From positions 372,001 through 436,000 of the forward strand of contig JAQGDQ010000161.1 of the NCBI GenBank assembly GCA_030141605.1: 64,000 nucleotides of DNA, in the 5' to 3' direction. The position numbers were made by a program, and so were the translations under genes. This stretch comes from Tubiluchus corallicola (Eukaryota > Priapulida > Priapulimorpha > Priapulimorphida > Tubiluchidae). The number at the start of each line of letters is the position of its first letter. The first letter of the stretch is position 1. Shown piece by piece: positions 38,530 to 61,213 of the stretch. The notes beneath the pieces were generated by a model that saw only the letters and a list, made by a program, of their open reading frames with translations, was not told the origin of the DNA and ran no database searches.

Positions 38530-41232
38530 TTATTTTGCAAAACGATGTACATCCAGCATCGTAGCAGACCTTTCTTTTGCAATTACTTTACTTAAGTGAT
38601 GATGCTTTGATGACTTTTCATCAGATTCTGGAAGACGAAATAAAGTTTTAATTGCATCAAAACGTAGATTACTGCCTGCTCTTTCAGCTTCTGCAATATC
38701 AGAAACAAGGTCAACATTTTCAAAAGAGTTAATTTTCAAATATTCCGGAGTTGACGTCGGAAGCATATTTTCATTGTAACGCACGACATCCATATTAAAA
38801 GTAGTACCTGTGTGAATATTTGACACCTGCGGCAAATGTTCCATCGCTTCCTGCCATTTCTCGAAGGTTTTCAAACCTTCACGATATTCTTCTAACTGTA
38901 AATCAATTGGTTTATTTGGAAAGTAGTAATCAGTCACTGAATAAGGGAGCTTTCTTGCAGTGGGTTGTGTCCCAGGAGCAGGATCAAATATATGCAGAGG
39001 AGAATACTTTGGCGCATTTATCAACTCCTGTGGAACTGTAAACTCACTGTGCACTGTACGAGGTTCTGTTTCTTCCACACTATGTTTGCTGCTAGGTTTT
39101 GATATGGTTACACTTGACTCAACTGATTCGGCTAAATCAGTTGCTAATTCACCTTCAAGATGTTTTTTGCTCAAGCACTTATTAGCAAAGTAAAGGTACA
39201 TTACTTCCACCCGTTCAATCCCAGGAAAATCAGCAAATTCTGGGAACAAACATTCGTGATTTTGGGGAAAGTTGAAATTAATATCGTGAAGAGAGATATC
39301 TGGTATGTTACTTGTGGCGACATCTGGCATAGGTAGCTTATTGTAAATCCCAAGGTCACATTTGCCCACTCTTGGAGGTGCTGGGAACTGCGATAAGTCA
39401 TACTGGCCAGGCATGTGGCCTGTCAAAAAATCTACTTGGGGAAGACTCTTTGTTTTGCTAATTTTCTCAAAACTAAGGGCTTTTTTACTTTCGACACCCG
39501 TAATGTCAGAGACATCTTCAGACGACATATCGCCCTCTATATTGACAACAGAACACTGTTCAAATTGGATTTTTGCTAAATAATCTTTGATCTTTCTTAA
39601 TCTTTTCTCCATCCTACATCGATATATCACTTTCCATGTAGCAGCGATAAATCTTTCTAATGTTCTTTGTCGCTGGGCCCACAGATTAATCTTTCCTCTG
39701 TCAAAAGATGGCTGACGTATAACTGTATCATCAGCACTTCTACAGGTTCTTCCTGCTAATGAAACTGTAGCAACATCAGAGCCTAACACTGATTGCTCTG
39801 ACATGAAGACCATTGCCTCTTCTGTCTGTGATAACTCAGCCTTAGTTTCAGAAGTAAGAGGCAAAAATCCATGTTTTACATCAATTTTTTCACTGTCCTC
39901 CTTATCGATTTTCTTGCACCTGTCCAAGAAAATTTTTTCTTTGTCCATTCTACTCAGTTTGCTGCTTGCATATTTTTTATTTACCTTTACTAAGACATCT
40001 TCACATCTTGAACTACTCTTGCTTTTGTGCTTCTTTAAAAATAAAATATTCTTCTGTTGACCTGCTTGATGTTTCCGCTCAAAAACTTTGTCTTGAAAAA
40101 CTTGTTTTTCTGGTAATCTTAGGTCACTAGTTTCATGTTCAATTATACTTGCAATATCTCTTTTTAGTGAGTCCATGCTTTCCTCTAAAACAGACTGCTG
40201 AAGTTCCATGAGTGCTAAGCCAGCGCTTTCAACAACATCTGACTCACTTCTGTCACAAGGCTGCAAAAGACTTTCATTTGATGTTGTCAGTAAAAGTCTA
40301 CTACTTTTGCTAGCAGCAGTTCCATCCACGGCTTCTGTTGATGTTTCTGTGGCATCGTTCACACTTTTTAGCGCAGCAGAACTATCACCTAAAACTTTCT
40401 CTGTTTCGGATATGAATGGCAGTTTTTCCGTTGAACCAGTTATAACACAGGTCAATGGAGTACTGTCAAAATGCAGTAAATGCAAATGAATTTCTGCACA
40501 AGCTGCTTCCAGATTTACTGGTTTAAATGTGATGAAAAACCTTTTCTCAGACATTCCAGGAATTACACCATCACGAGGATGATAGGTAAATGCCGGATGA
40601 TCTTGTACAATGGTCACCCAGAAACTACATTCTGCAGCCATATCATTCTTTAGAGGAAGAGCAAGAGTTTTGCTTTCTCCACATTGTAAAGCAGGAAACG
40701 TTAAAGCTTCGGGAAAACTTGGCAGCAACTGTGCTTCCGTTGCATGGATTGGAATTAGTAAATTCTTATTATTCTGGCAATGTATCCTAATACAGTCATA
40801 GTAATAGCGTGTTTCTTGAGGAGTAAACACAATGTTAACAGTCATTTTCAAACCTGGCAAAATGGTTCCTTTTTTGGTATAAGAAATCGAGAAAAACTCT
40901 GTCTGCGGAGGAATTATGTGTATCTTTTGGCTTCTCACAGAGGTATTTATGATTTGCAAAGTTAACTTTTGAGAACTTCCTGACACAAACTTGGAAAAAT
41001 GTAACACGGCCGGTTTAACAAATATGTCTTCATTCTTTTCTTGTGTGAATACTTTGGTTTCCAGTAAGTGGTTAGGGACACCTGCACATGATGCTGGTTC
41101 AACTTCTCCACACAAGAAAGTGGACAAGCTTCCTTGTAGGAGTTTGGGTGACAATGACAGATTTTCTACCGCAATTTGACCTTCATTTGGTATATTGCAT
41201 ACGTCAAGCGAGAAGCACTCAGAACTAGCCAT
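38530..41232 (-). CDS. CFAP221: Cilia- and flagella-associated protein 221 (PCDP1), single coding exon
   Basis: Structural protein of the C1d projection of the axonemal central pair; it binds calmodulin and affects ciliary beating (known from algal FAP221 and mouse PCDP1). The 900-residue ORF is uninterrupted. Residues 52-62 (VPNHLLETKVF), 106-118 (HIIPPQTEFFSIS), 142-150 (RYYYDCIRI) and 158-164 (LLIPIHA) match the first ASH/MSP-like domain. A second beta-rich domain spans about 175-266. A charged, serine-rich, poorly conserved stretch follows to about 500. An IQ-like helix (ATWKVIYRCRMEKRLRKIK) lies at about 531-549, a candidate calmodulin site. The family C-terminal block YSPLHIFDPAPGTQP is at 743-757. 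The size is close to vertebrate orthologues (about 840). The ATG at 41232 precedes all conserved blocks. The absence of introns is notable; vertebrate genes have many exons. Confidence 0.95.
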   Translation of the reverse strand: MASSECFSLDVCNIPNEGQIAVENLSLSPKLLQGSLSTFLCGEVEPASCAGVPNHLLETKVFTQEKNEDIFVKPAVLHFSKFVSGSSQKLTLQIINTSVRSQKIHIIPPQTEFFSISYTKKGTILPGLKMTVNIVFTPQETRYYYDCIRIHCQNNKNLLIPIHATEAQLLPSFPEALTFPALQCGESKTLALPLKNDMAAECSFWVTIVQDHPAFTYHPRDGVIPGMSEKRFFITFKPVNLEAACAEIHLHLLHFDSTPLTCVITGSTEKLPFISETEKVLGDSSAALKSVNDATETSTEAVDGTAASKSSRLLLTTSNESLLQPCDRSESDVVESAGLALMELQQSVLEESMDSLKRDIASIIEHETSDLRLPEKQVFQDKVFERKHQAGQQKNILFLKKHKSKSSSRCEDVLVKVNKKYASSKLSRMDKEKIFLDRCKKIDKEDSEKIDVKHGFLPLTSETKAELSQTEEAMVFMSEQSVLGSDVATVSLAGRTCRSADDTVIRQPSFDRGKINLWAQRQRTLERFIAATWKVIYRCRMEKRLRKIKDYLAKIQFEQCSVVNIEGDMSSEDVSDITGVESKKALSFEKISKTKSLPQVDFLTGHMPGQYDLSQFPAPPRVGKCDLGIYNKLPMPDVATSNIPDISLHDINFNFPQNHECLFPEFADFPGIERVEVMYLYFANKCLSKKHLEGELATDLAESVESSVTISKPSSKHSVEETEPRTVHSEFTVPQELINAPKYSPLHIFDPAPGTQPTARKLPYSVTDYYFPNKPIDLQLEEYREGLKTFEKWQEAMEHLPQVSNIHTGTTFNMDVVRYNENMLPTSTPEYLKINSFENVDLVSDIAEAERAGSNLRFDAIKTLFRLPESDEKSSKHHHLSKVIAKERSATMLDVHRFAK

Positions 41233-41253
41233 TGGGTAGAAGTTTCACTTACA

Positions 41254-41275
41254 AAGCTCAAGTACAGTAATCTGT
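41254..41275 (-). promoter_or_regulatory. Probable 5' UTR splice signals of CFAP221
   Basis: On the minus strand a pyrimidine-rich run ends in TTTTTACAG, placing an acceptor just before 41271, 39 bases upstream of the ATG. A consensus-like donor (TTT|GTAAGTG) occurs about 20 bases later. A non-coding first exon further upstream is therefore likely; transcript evidence is needed to choose. Confidence 0.4.
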
Positions 41276-41975
41276 AAAAATAAATAATAAATACCTTTAC
41301 ACAAAACTCGTTTGATATGTCGATGTCCAACAATTAGCAAAGCAACCTTTAGTAATCTTAGGTAAAAATAAACTAGTACACATGAACAAAATTACATATT
41401 ACAGAATAGAGGTAGTCTCATGGCAAAAAATCAAACAGAGAAAGAGCAGTTCAGAGTCTTGACAACAATGTCAAATACCTAAAACTGCTGAAAGATTGTC
41501 TCAGAAGCACAGGAAAATTTTCATATAAACCATTAATTGTTAAAAGTTATCAATCATGCTATATAAAAATGAGCTAACAAAGGTTATCCTACAGGTTAGG
41601 GCCAGATTATAATTATTTAAAAATTCCTAACCATTCACAGGCATTCACATTCACATTCCTAAACATAAGCATGCACAGATTGAAATGGCAGCCGTTTTTC
41701 GCCACTTGTCTGTTTTATAAATACAATGATACCTACACATAAACAATCCACAGTTACAAACAATCGTCAATTTTTTAAATATTTTTGTAGACCCCTGAAT
41801 TAAAATTTCACACATGATACACGCCTGCATGGTTAGGTTGCATTTTAAGTTATGTTCTGCACTTCTAACACAACACAAATTCCTTAAGTTTCCTACATTT
41901 TTTGAAATTGCGTAAAACCCTAAAAATGACTAAATATAATCATTAACATATTGTCTGCCTCTATGAGCATTTTAT

Positions 41976-42440
41976 TTATTTATTCATTTTATTTTATTTT
42001 ATTTTTATTTTTCACTTCAGCACAACAGTACAAAACAATGTACAAAAAAAAATAAAATGACCAAAATAACAAAACAATTAACATCAAATCAGAAAAAATT
42101 ACGTAAGTCGTACATATTGTGTAACAATACCATAGATATGGTTTATGTAGATCAAAGATCTTGGTGATTGCTTAGAAGTGTTCTGCATTCTAGACTGTCT
42201 TGCTGTTCTGATCTTCTTTGTTTAAGTTCCTTATTAGTTTAATAAATACTATTTTATTATGCACGCATTTGTCTGGTTGCTGATATAATTGTAGCGTGTA
42301 ACATATTGTACTGCAGAACACTGAAGAAGCTGAGAGCTTGTAAATGCTTTCTGGAAATGTGAAAAAGAGAAGGAAAAAGGTGGTAGTAGTAATAAACGTT
42401 TGGGAAAAATAGTGTGAAGAATGGCGATCGATGGGGTGGG
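41976..42440 (-). mobile_element. Possible LINE 3' end with (AAAAT)n tail
   Basis: On the minus strand a T-rich coding-like segment is followed, after about 350 bases, by AATAAA-containing (AAAAT)n and (AAAT)n repeats (plus-strand 41975-42010), in the style of a retroelement 3' end. No RT motif was seen, so confidence is low. Confidence 0.3.
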
Positions 42441-42813
42441 GTGCATTGCAAAAAAACCATATTCTTGAATGATAAGTACAACATATAAAGACATAGACAA
42501 AGACAGACATAAACTACAATTGATGTTTGCAAATTTGACAATTAACAAAGATATACGTTATGTACATATAATATATATTAACAAGATAAACAAACTATAA
42601 GAATAGACAAAGATAGACATAGCATTTAGTTTACACTGGTTTCAGTTTTAAATAGCAACTGCTCTTAGACTTTGAATACCAAATCTAACGGAATCATACC
42701 AAAATAATATCGTGTTATCCGTTTTTATTATAAGTTAGTACGCGCGTTGCACAAAGAAATTGTACGTGTCATCGAATTTGAACCTCTTTCGATAAAATCA
42801 ATGTTGTTCAGCC

Positions 42814-42827
42814 GTTGCTATGGTTAT
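42814..42827. promoter_or_regulatory. Candidate RFX X-box upstream of CFAP221
   Basis: GTTGCTATGGTTAT matches the palindromic RFX X-box (GTTGCCATGGCAAC) at 10 of 14 positions, including a full GTTGCYATGG core. RFX factors drive ciliary genes in animals. The site lies about 1.58 kb upstream of the CFAP221 ATG, inside a locally CpG-richer stretch (about 42730-42930) that could be the promoter if the gene has a 5' UTR intron. Confidence 0.45.
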
Positions 42828-42999
42828 AAACAAGTTATTTTTGCAAAGTGCGCGGTGAATATTCCGCCAACGTATCCCTCGTACGCGCGCGACCACACGA
42901 TGCTGCGTGGAGCCTGCATGTAGTCCATGTACCTCAAAACCACATGTTTACGTCAATCGCTTCAAACTAGGCTAGCGCCCACGCAGGACAAGAGGTACC

Positions 43000-44335
43000 A
43001 GTAGAAAAGTGAAAACATGTCAAAGAAAATATAATAATTAATTGTGATAGTTTGGTATCACGTTAATTCGTTACCATTAAAGGCAAAAGCCAAGTCTTTC
43101 GGGAAGTTGAGCTTATTTTGATATTTGAGAAAAATCTTAGAAGGTCTCACCTATAAGATTGTGATAAGTGACTAGTGTAATTGGTAACATCAATTTATAA
43201 AGTCGTGATCGTTCAAAATTGGACGTCCTCATTTTGAAGGAATAATGCCGTCATCAGATTAATGTACAATTACATCCGTTTCAATCTAAGACTATCCAGG
43301 CTATTAGGCTAGGCCACTTAATTGTAAAATTACTCAAGTGCTTAGTGCAGTGGGAAAAACGAGTCCACCAAGTCTTCTATAAGTAAGTGGCTTAATTTTG
43401 AAAATATGCAAATCCATTTGCTCTAAATAGAAACTTGGCAATATCTACAATGGGAAATTATAATGTATTATGAACTTCTTCAGTTCTTTGAACTACTTGA
43501 CAATAAATATACTGCGCTACTGTTGCACAATACAACTTCGAACACCATTGCGCAAACAACACCATTTGCTCCAATCAAGCGGCTTAAGCCTACTGGCAAT
43601 CTGCACTAAAATTAATCTGACTATCCCGCGTTCAATGTTACATTTCAACATACAAGAAATTGAAAAAAATGCATACAGAGCGCATATTATACAAGCCTGC
43701 ATTACTTACATCAGTCATACAATGCAAGTTCGAGCACCATTAATTTGTGTAAATAACACTATTTTCACCAGTCGAGTCTACTTTCAATCGGCATTAGAGA
43801 TGGCTATCTTGTGTTTAATGGAAAATTTGTTTCAGATCTGCTCAAATTTGTTTCAACTAACCAGCCGAAAGAAATAGACTTATTTGCCTGATGTAGAATG
43901 AATAATTAACCAATTCAACCCGAATGTAGCTAAAACAACCAATTAATTCTGGCTGCTTCATTTTCTTATTTTACGGGATTACGCTGTCGTAAATAATAAG
44001 CTAGATCCGGTCTTACTATTAACGGACATATGTAATTGTTTAGGAGTTGTAGAGAAAATAATATACAGAGAAATAAAGTCATTTTACGTTATTGACGCTA
44101 TATACCTAAATTTCATTTTTTCACAGATTTTCTCTTCTCACAATTTGAGACGTGCTGCTTCCAAAAACTATAAATTATGGTGATTAAGATTCTGCATAAA
44201 ACATTATAGCAGTATCTTCTTGTTTTACCACCGGATTTTATTTATATATTTATTTATTTATTAAGATTCTGCTTACAGCTGAATCTCTTTGTTTTACCAC
44301 TGATTTTTATTTATTAATTATTTATAGTACGCCTT
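43000..44335. other. Intergenic, no gene seen
   Basis: A 135-codon plus ORF (43470-43877) and an overlapping minus ORF have no family resemblance and no splice or promoter context. The sequence is otherwise ordinary AT-rich DNA. Confidence 0.45.
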
Positions 44336-44339
44336 TTTG

Positions 44340-46680
44340 TTTCATCAAAAACTCGCACATGCACAGGGCAAGGTTCACAAAACTTACAGGGCACACTCTC
44401 CTGGTAAGAGGATTTATGTTCGCACATGACCCGTCACCCTTGGATCAAAGGTCACAGAGCGGGCAGAACATTTTGTTTTTTTTCGTTAGGCTGGATTTCC
44501 TCCTACAGTTTTTGAGTTAGGGCCACAATGTGGCTAGGTGATGTCGAGTTGTTATGCACGGCTGAATATGAGCGAATTGGGTGTGTGAAAATTTTTCGGT
44601 AAGAGGCAAGGGTGTCGGGGACACCAGTACTTCCAATTTGGGGTAACACTGTCGTGTAATATATCAAATGAAAGGTCTTGTTGAGACGAATCGAATGGTA
44701 TAACTTTCGCTGATTTTGGCTAGCCCATGACCCCACTAGGGGACAGAAACCGAAATCACGGGTTGGGACACTAATGCTTCCGTGTCAAGTAGCAGTAGCT
44801 TGTACTACGTCAAATGAAAGGTATTGATGAGCAGAATGGAATGGTATGAAGTTACGCCCAGATTTGTTGACTCTTGACCTGCTAGGAGGCAAAAAACAAA
44901 ATTGAGGGTCATGTAGACAAATGCTTTTCAGTGTCCAGCAGCATCAGGTTGTCAGTATATCAAATGAAAAGTATCAATGAGACTAATCGAGTGGTATAAG
45001 TCATGCCTGCATTTGTTGACCCTTGACCTCGAGGTCAGAGGTAAAGTGGAAGTCCCAGTTTTAGTGTCTTACAATACATCAAATGAAAGGTCTCGATGAG
45101 ACGAATTGAATGAGACAACCTAAGCTTAGACTGGTCAACCACAGGCCCCACTAGAGGATGATAAGTGAAATTGTCTGGCAGTAATACAAAATCTTCCTAC
45201 GTTGAGCAACAGTATGTTGTAGCATATCAAATGAAAACTCTTGATGAGAAGAATTGAATGGTGTATCTTGACCCGTATTTGGTCAGCCTTGAGCCACTGG
45301 TCACTGATCAAAAAGTTACAAATTCTGATTTCATTGAAACTGTTAATCGAGTCAGACACAACCGTACTTACGTAAATTGACCAACACACAGTGTTGTTAA
45401 TTATTTTGAAAACAATTTTATTTGTAGATACAAAACAAAATATGTCATTTAAAGCACCTCCTGTCACAGAAGCAGAACCTTACCACAGTTTTCGACACAG
45501 TCAAAGACGTCCAGTAGTTTATTTTTATTCTCCGCTACGACGCTTAATAGCTCTAAAACCATACTAGATAGAGACCCCAGACTTGCAGGGCAGACACCTG
45601 GGGTAGGGGTACAGACATTGGTATCATGACCGTTGACCTCCTGTCAAAAGGTCAAGGACACTGGGCATCGGCTATTTTTTCGATTATCATTCAACCGATT
45701 TCGATTTCGAACAACTTCTCCTAGGAGTTTGAGTCAAATTCAAATTTTTTTCACAGGTATTTAGATCTTTTGGTGTAGATGTGCATTAGGTATTTTTCAA
45801 AAATTGGTGTGTGGAAAATTCCGAGTTAGGAGCCGAAATGTGAAAATTTGGGCAAACGGCTTTGTCGTTCAACTCCTCTTAGTCGATTATGGGTCTAGGG
45901 GGTCAATGTTTATGTATGTTTGGGTAACCGGGTAGGTCTAGATGTGCATTCAGTATTTTCAAAAAGTGCGTGTGGTCAAGTCACGTTACATAAGCGAAAG
46001 TGTTAAAATGGGTTCACGTCAATAACTCTAAAAGTACAAGAGCTAGAATCACAAAACTTGTAAAGCGGACACCTGAGGCAGGCAGTCAGACGTGACATCA
46101 GACGTGATGTGGGTCAAAAGTCACACAGTATTTGAATAACAGTCCATGTTTTTGCATGTATTGGTAGCGGGGTAATGATAGATTTGCATTAAGTATTGTT
46201 TGAAAAATAGGCATGTCCAAGTCACGTGACATTGGTGAAACTGTTAAAATTTTGTCAATACCTGGAAAAGTAAACAAGCTGGAGTCACAATATTTACAGG
46301 GTGGGTACCTCGCGTCAGGGCACAGACAACGGAAAACCAGACGGTGACCTATGGTCAAAGGGTCAAGGACAGTAGACAGTAGACATAGTTTTCGTTAGGC
46401 TTTATTTACTATTACAGTTTTTGAGCTAAGGCACAATTTTTGGTATGCGGCTAGATGAGCCCAATCTCTTATGACTGACTGAATTCAGGTCATTTGGGAT
46501 AGCAAAAAAATTTCGATGAGGAACCAAAAACTGAAAATGGGTGGGTTGTCACAGATGTTTTGCCGGTCTTGAAGAATAGTGGCTTGTAGTGCATCAAATA
46601 AAAGGTTTCGATGAGATGAACTGCACGGTATAGGTTGGCCCGAAATTGGCTGACCCCTGACCTACGATCACGGGTCTAAA
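44340..46680. repeat. Block of two interleaved degenerate tandem repeats
   Basis: One family carries the core ATCAAATGAAAGGT followed by GATGAGA and GAAT; copies sit near 44662, 44809, 44959, 45078, 45225 and 46592, spaced about 120-150 bases in the main cluster. The second family carries CTAGAGTCACAAAACTTACAGGG-like cores, near 44375, 45575, 46050 and 46290, followed by GTTGACC and GTCAAAGGTCAAGG. A third shared module reads GGTAGGTCTAGATGTGCATT. The copies are strongly diverged and do not keep a reading frame. Confidence 0.75.
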
Positions 46681-47127
46681 TGTCGCAAGTTGCGATTTCG
46701 TTGAAACGAAATGCAAGCATTGTGAATACACTGAAGACAATACTGAGACCTTCAGATCCAAGACCCATGGGGTTGCGATCCGAAAGTGGCATGTTCCAAT
46801 TTCATCGAAACAAAATGCAGCTACGTTACTTTAAAGTAATGTATTATCACATTGCACTACATTACATAATTTTGATATTGCTTTTCTCTCAGTATATAGT
46901 TAAAGGACTTTACGAAAACAGCAGAGCTACTACAGCCACCTGTGAGTGCACTTTCAATGTGTTTACTGTGCTTACTTTCCCAGGTAAGTAAGACCTTGAC
47001 TTACGAGGCATGTAGGCTATTAGTAAGTAAATATCAGCCTCAAAAAGAAGGCGTGCCATAAGATTTATTACCCTGATTCCCAGACTCCGAATTTTCGTCA
47101 GTTGTAGTAACTTTTGTATATTTGAAA

Positions 47128-58013
<10,886 letters not shown>

Positions 58014-59800
58014 GCAATGACTGATTAAAAGTGCTACAGTCTGTCTATCTGTCTAGCCTATAGACATAGGGATAGTTTTTATATAAACTATTCCGTTGGT
58101 CTTGTAAATGTAATTATAATTATCTGGAAATAATAAAAATTGATAAAACTCTATTGACTTTTGTGTTGTATCAACTTTTTGACATAATTATTATCATTAA
58201 TTTTAAGTTTTATCCTTATGTTTTTTATATATCGAAGCAAATGTGGCAGTCGTACTAATCATTACAGGGAAGAAAAATTAAATGGCTGTATTCAATCTAA
58301 AGTCAAATAGAATACATTAACGATGATGACAATCATGACGATGATGACAATGATGAAGATGATAATGGTGATAATGTTGTTGATGATGACGTGTAAAATG
58401 ATAACAATGATGTTGACGATACATGTTGATGATGACGATGATGAAAATGACCTCAATGATAGCTGCGTGCTCAGGGCAGTAGTGGCAATAGTGCCGACAA
58501 CATTTATTGCTTTTCTATGGCTTTCGTTAGGTTGTTATTGTAGCCATCGTCAACTGCCATTATTGTTGCTGTTGTGTAATGTGTGTTGTTGATTTTATTT
58601 AGAATAGGTTAGGTTGAATTGGTATTTTCTAAGATCTTTTGTCATCTGGCTTTTTTAAATGTATTTTTTCCTCCAACTTTTATTTTGTTACTTCTCGTAT
58701 CCATAATCACAGAAGTTTGTTTATTATCGTGATGCAACAATAATAATTATTATGGTAATGTGCTTGTTCTACTTTGTAGTAGTAGTAAATCTCCAGTGTT
58801 ATAATTCTTTTGAGACAAATGTTCTTCGACTGTAATTGCGACAAATTGCACATTCAATAGATTGTCATCAACACAGGTTCCATGGCAAGTTTTTCACTAT
58901 AATTGTTTTTGTTTGGTGTTTGTTTTTTGTGGTGTTTTTTAATTTGTCTCCCGATATGACTAGATTAGTAATTTCTAATTTCTAATCTATCTAATCTCGA
59001 TTTTGTACACAATCATGTAATTAACAAAATATTGCTTCTTCATTTTTGTTGTTATTTTTCTAAATATACATGTTTTGTTTCAGTGCAAGCAAGAAATGCT
59101 ATGCGTAACTTGAAACAGAGCAGTGCACTCTTTTCCTGTAGAAATTTCTGAAATATGGCGCGCTCCTATGAGGTTGTAGACTTGTGGTTCGTTATTCGTG
59201 GGACGGGAATGAGTTTTCTCGTTTTGAAATGGACGGAAAGCCAAAGCCATTTAATTATGAATTAGAACTTTTTGTATCTGTGTAAGAAAAGTTTAATATT
59301 ATTCTCTGTTTACGAAAATAATTTAAAAAATACATTGGATTTATTAGAAACGTCTGCAAACACCGAGTTTTGTACAGCATGATACTACTAGTACCCTTAG
59401 TTATAGATGCCTATGTTTTTGCTCTATGTATGTGTATATACTGTATATAATATATCAAGTCGTTATAATCTTTCTACTTAAAGTGCAAGCGCCACAAATA
59501 AGTTGTTTTGAGAATGAGTGTATGATATACCCTAATTTTGGGTTTCGTAATCTTACACAATGCCTACCAAAATTAAAACAACAATAATATTGATGGGGGT
59601 AGCTGCAAAGGTGAGTTAAAGTGTTCCCTTGACAAATGTTTCATCTTGATAGGCCTATAAATGTAATTCTAGTACCAGATATCTGAATGTAGATACTGCA
59701 GCATTCTTTTAGGAATAGACATAACCATAGACATAGACAATATTATTGGAGCGGACATCGATATAACACTATCTGGCCTACGTTTATACGATTCTTATCC
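58014..59800. other. Intergenic after FAAH; polyadenylation signal and (GAT)n repeat
   Basis: AATAAA at 58132-58137, about 120 bases after the FAAH stop, is the likely polyadenylation signal. A GATGAT/GACGAT-rich stretch runs from about 58322 to 58445. The rest is AT-rich with no supported gene. Confidence 0.6.
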
Positions 59801-60970
59801 AATGTCAGGTCACTACTGTTCTAAATTTTGCAGTATCTGACATTTGCACAAAATACAAGGCATGTGAAGACTTGTAGATCATTCCCCTGGATGACTCAAC
59901 ATTGGATAAATGAATGTTTAAAGCATTCCTTGTTGCACCCCTAGTGCCATAGTTTAGATTTTTAATGCATGTATAAATTTTAAAAAAAATTATTTTTATT
60001 TGGCTTTGAGCTGATGTAAGCTGACAAACTAAACTGGTATTGGTCATGTTGAAGCTTATATTGATACGAATTATTGCTTTCCTTGGTAAATAATGTATCA
60101 CATTAATGTCTACATGATGATGTAAGATTTGGTCAATGGTGTATAAAATGTTGTTCTGTACGTCACTTTTCTAAGCTTAGCCTCTCAAGAGAGTCTAACA
60201 TAGATGTTATGCTCGCATCTTTATGGTGATATACATTATGCACAAATCTTGCCGATCTACACTGTACTCATTCAAGTTCAAGAATGTTGTGGCTCATGTA
60301 TGGATCCAATACTGAAGAAGCGTATTCTAATTTTAGCCTTAATATTGACTGCATAGTCTTTGATAGCTTTTGGACACTCCTTGAAATTTCTGCTACTTTA
60401 GTTGCTACTTTGTGAATTTGTGAACTCCATTTTAAATCTTACGAAATTGTGATGCATAAATCTTAAATTGATGAGACCAAATTTAATGGTTTATGTCTAG
60501 TATTCAACATATTGGCGATCTGTAACAGTGGAATGAGTATGCGAAAAACATATTTAAAACTAAAACATAGTCACACTTGTCAAAGTTAGAATGTATTAGC
60601 CAATCCTGCTCCCATTTATGTGATGTATCCAAGTGTTTTTAAAATCCAGTTATTATCAGATTTGAGACAATGATGCATAATATAATCATCAGTAGAAAGC
60701 CTTCTGTCAGTAGAAACCCATCATGAGACTTTAACAGCAAGATTATGCATGTCAAAAATAACCAGTTTCAAATTCCCAATACTGTCTGTTGTGGAACTCA
60801 GAAATTAAATCAATAGGCTCAGAACAGGCTCCAGCCAGAACAATGCTCTGTGCCTTTTCAATCAAAAATGGTCTTTTCCAAGACTACAACAAACCTTTAC
60901 AGAATAAGATGTTGATATAATGGCTGATACTTCACAAGGGCCAGTATTGGGTGCTTTTGTCAGTTTTGAT
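59800..60970 (-). pseudogene. Heavily decayed LINE reverse-transcriptase remnant
   Basis: Translated on the minus strand with several stops and frame changes, RT and thumb motifs appear in the correct order. LAGACSEPIDLIS is followed by VPQxTVLG (near 60800). A degenerate catalytic box TDDYIMHH lies near 60690, then KWEQDWLIHSNFDKCDYVL, then ITISxDLKWSSQIHKVATK. The most conserved part is LEYASSVLDPY near 60300, then SARFVHNVYHHKDASITSML. These are typical of CR1/L2/Jockey-like LINE C-termini. At least four in-frame stops make it a fossil. Its 5' end lies about 250 bases upstream of the SARS2 start codon. Confidence 0.82.
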
Positions 60971-61213
60971 GTTTTTGCTGTACTCTGTGAATTATTTCCA
61001 AGAGAATATGTAGACAATTTTATGTTTAAGATGTAATTTAGTATAGTTGTTAAATTAGCAAAATTAATTATACTCTCTATAGCTTGAAGCTTTTAGAAAA
61101 AGTTGCTTGACTGTCATTACTTGCCTTAATCAGCAGATTAATGTGCAGAAATTCTTTTATTTTGATAGGTGACAAAGTGTGCAGTGGGAATTCCTATAAA
61201 TAGACTACTCAGT

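Noticed and set aside
43470-43877. 135-codon plus-strand ORF
   Set aside because: No recognisable motif, AT-driven composition, competing ORF on the other strand.
58323-58592. Met/Asp-rich 89-codon ORF
   Set aside because: Translation of a GATGAT/GACGAT repeat.
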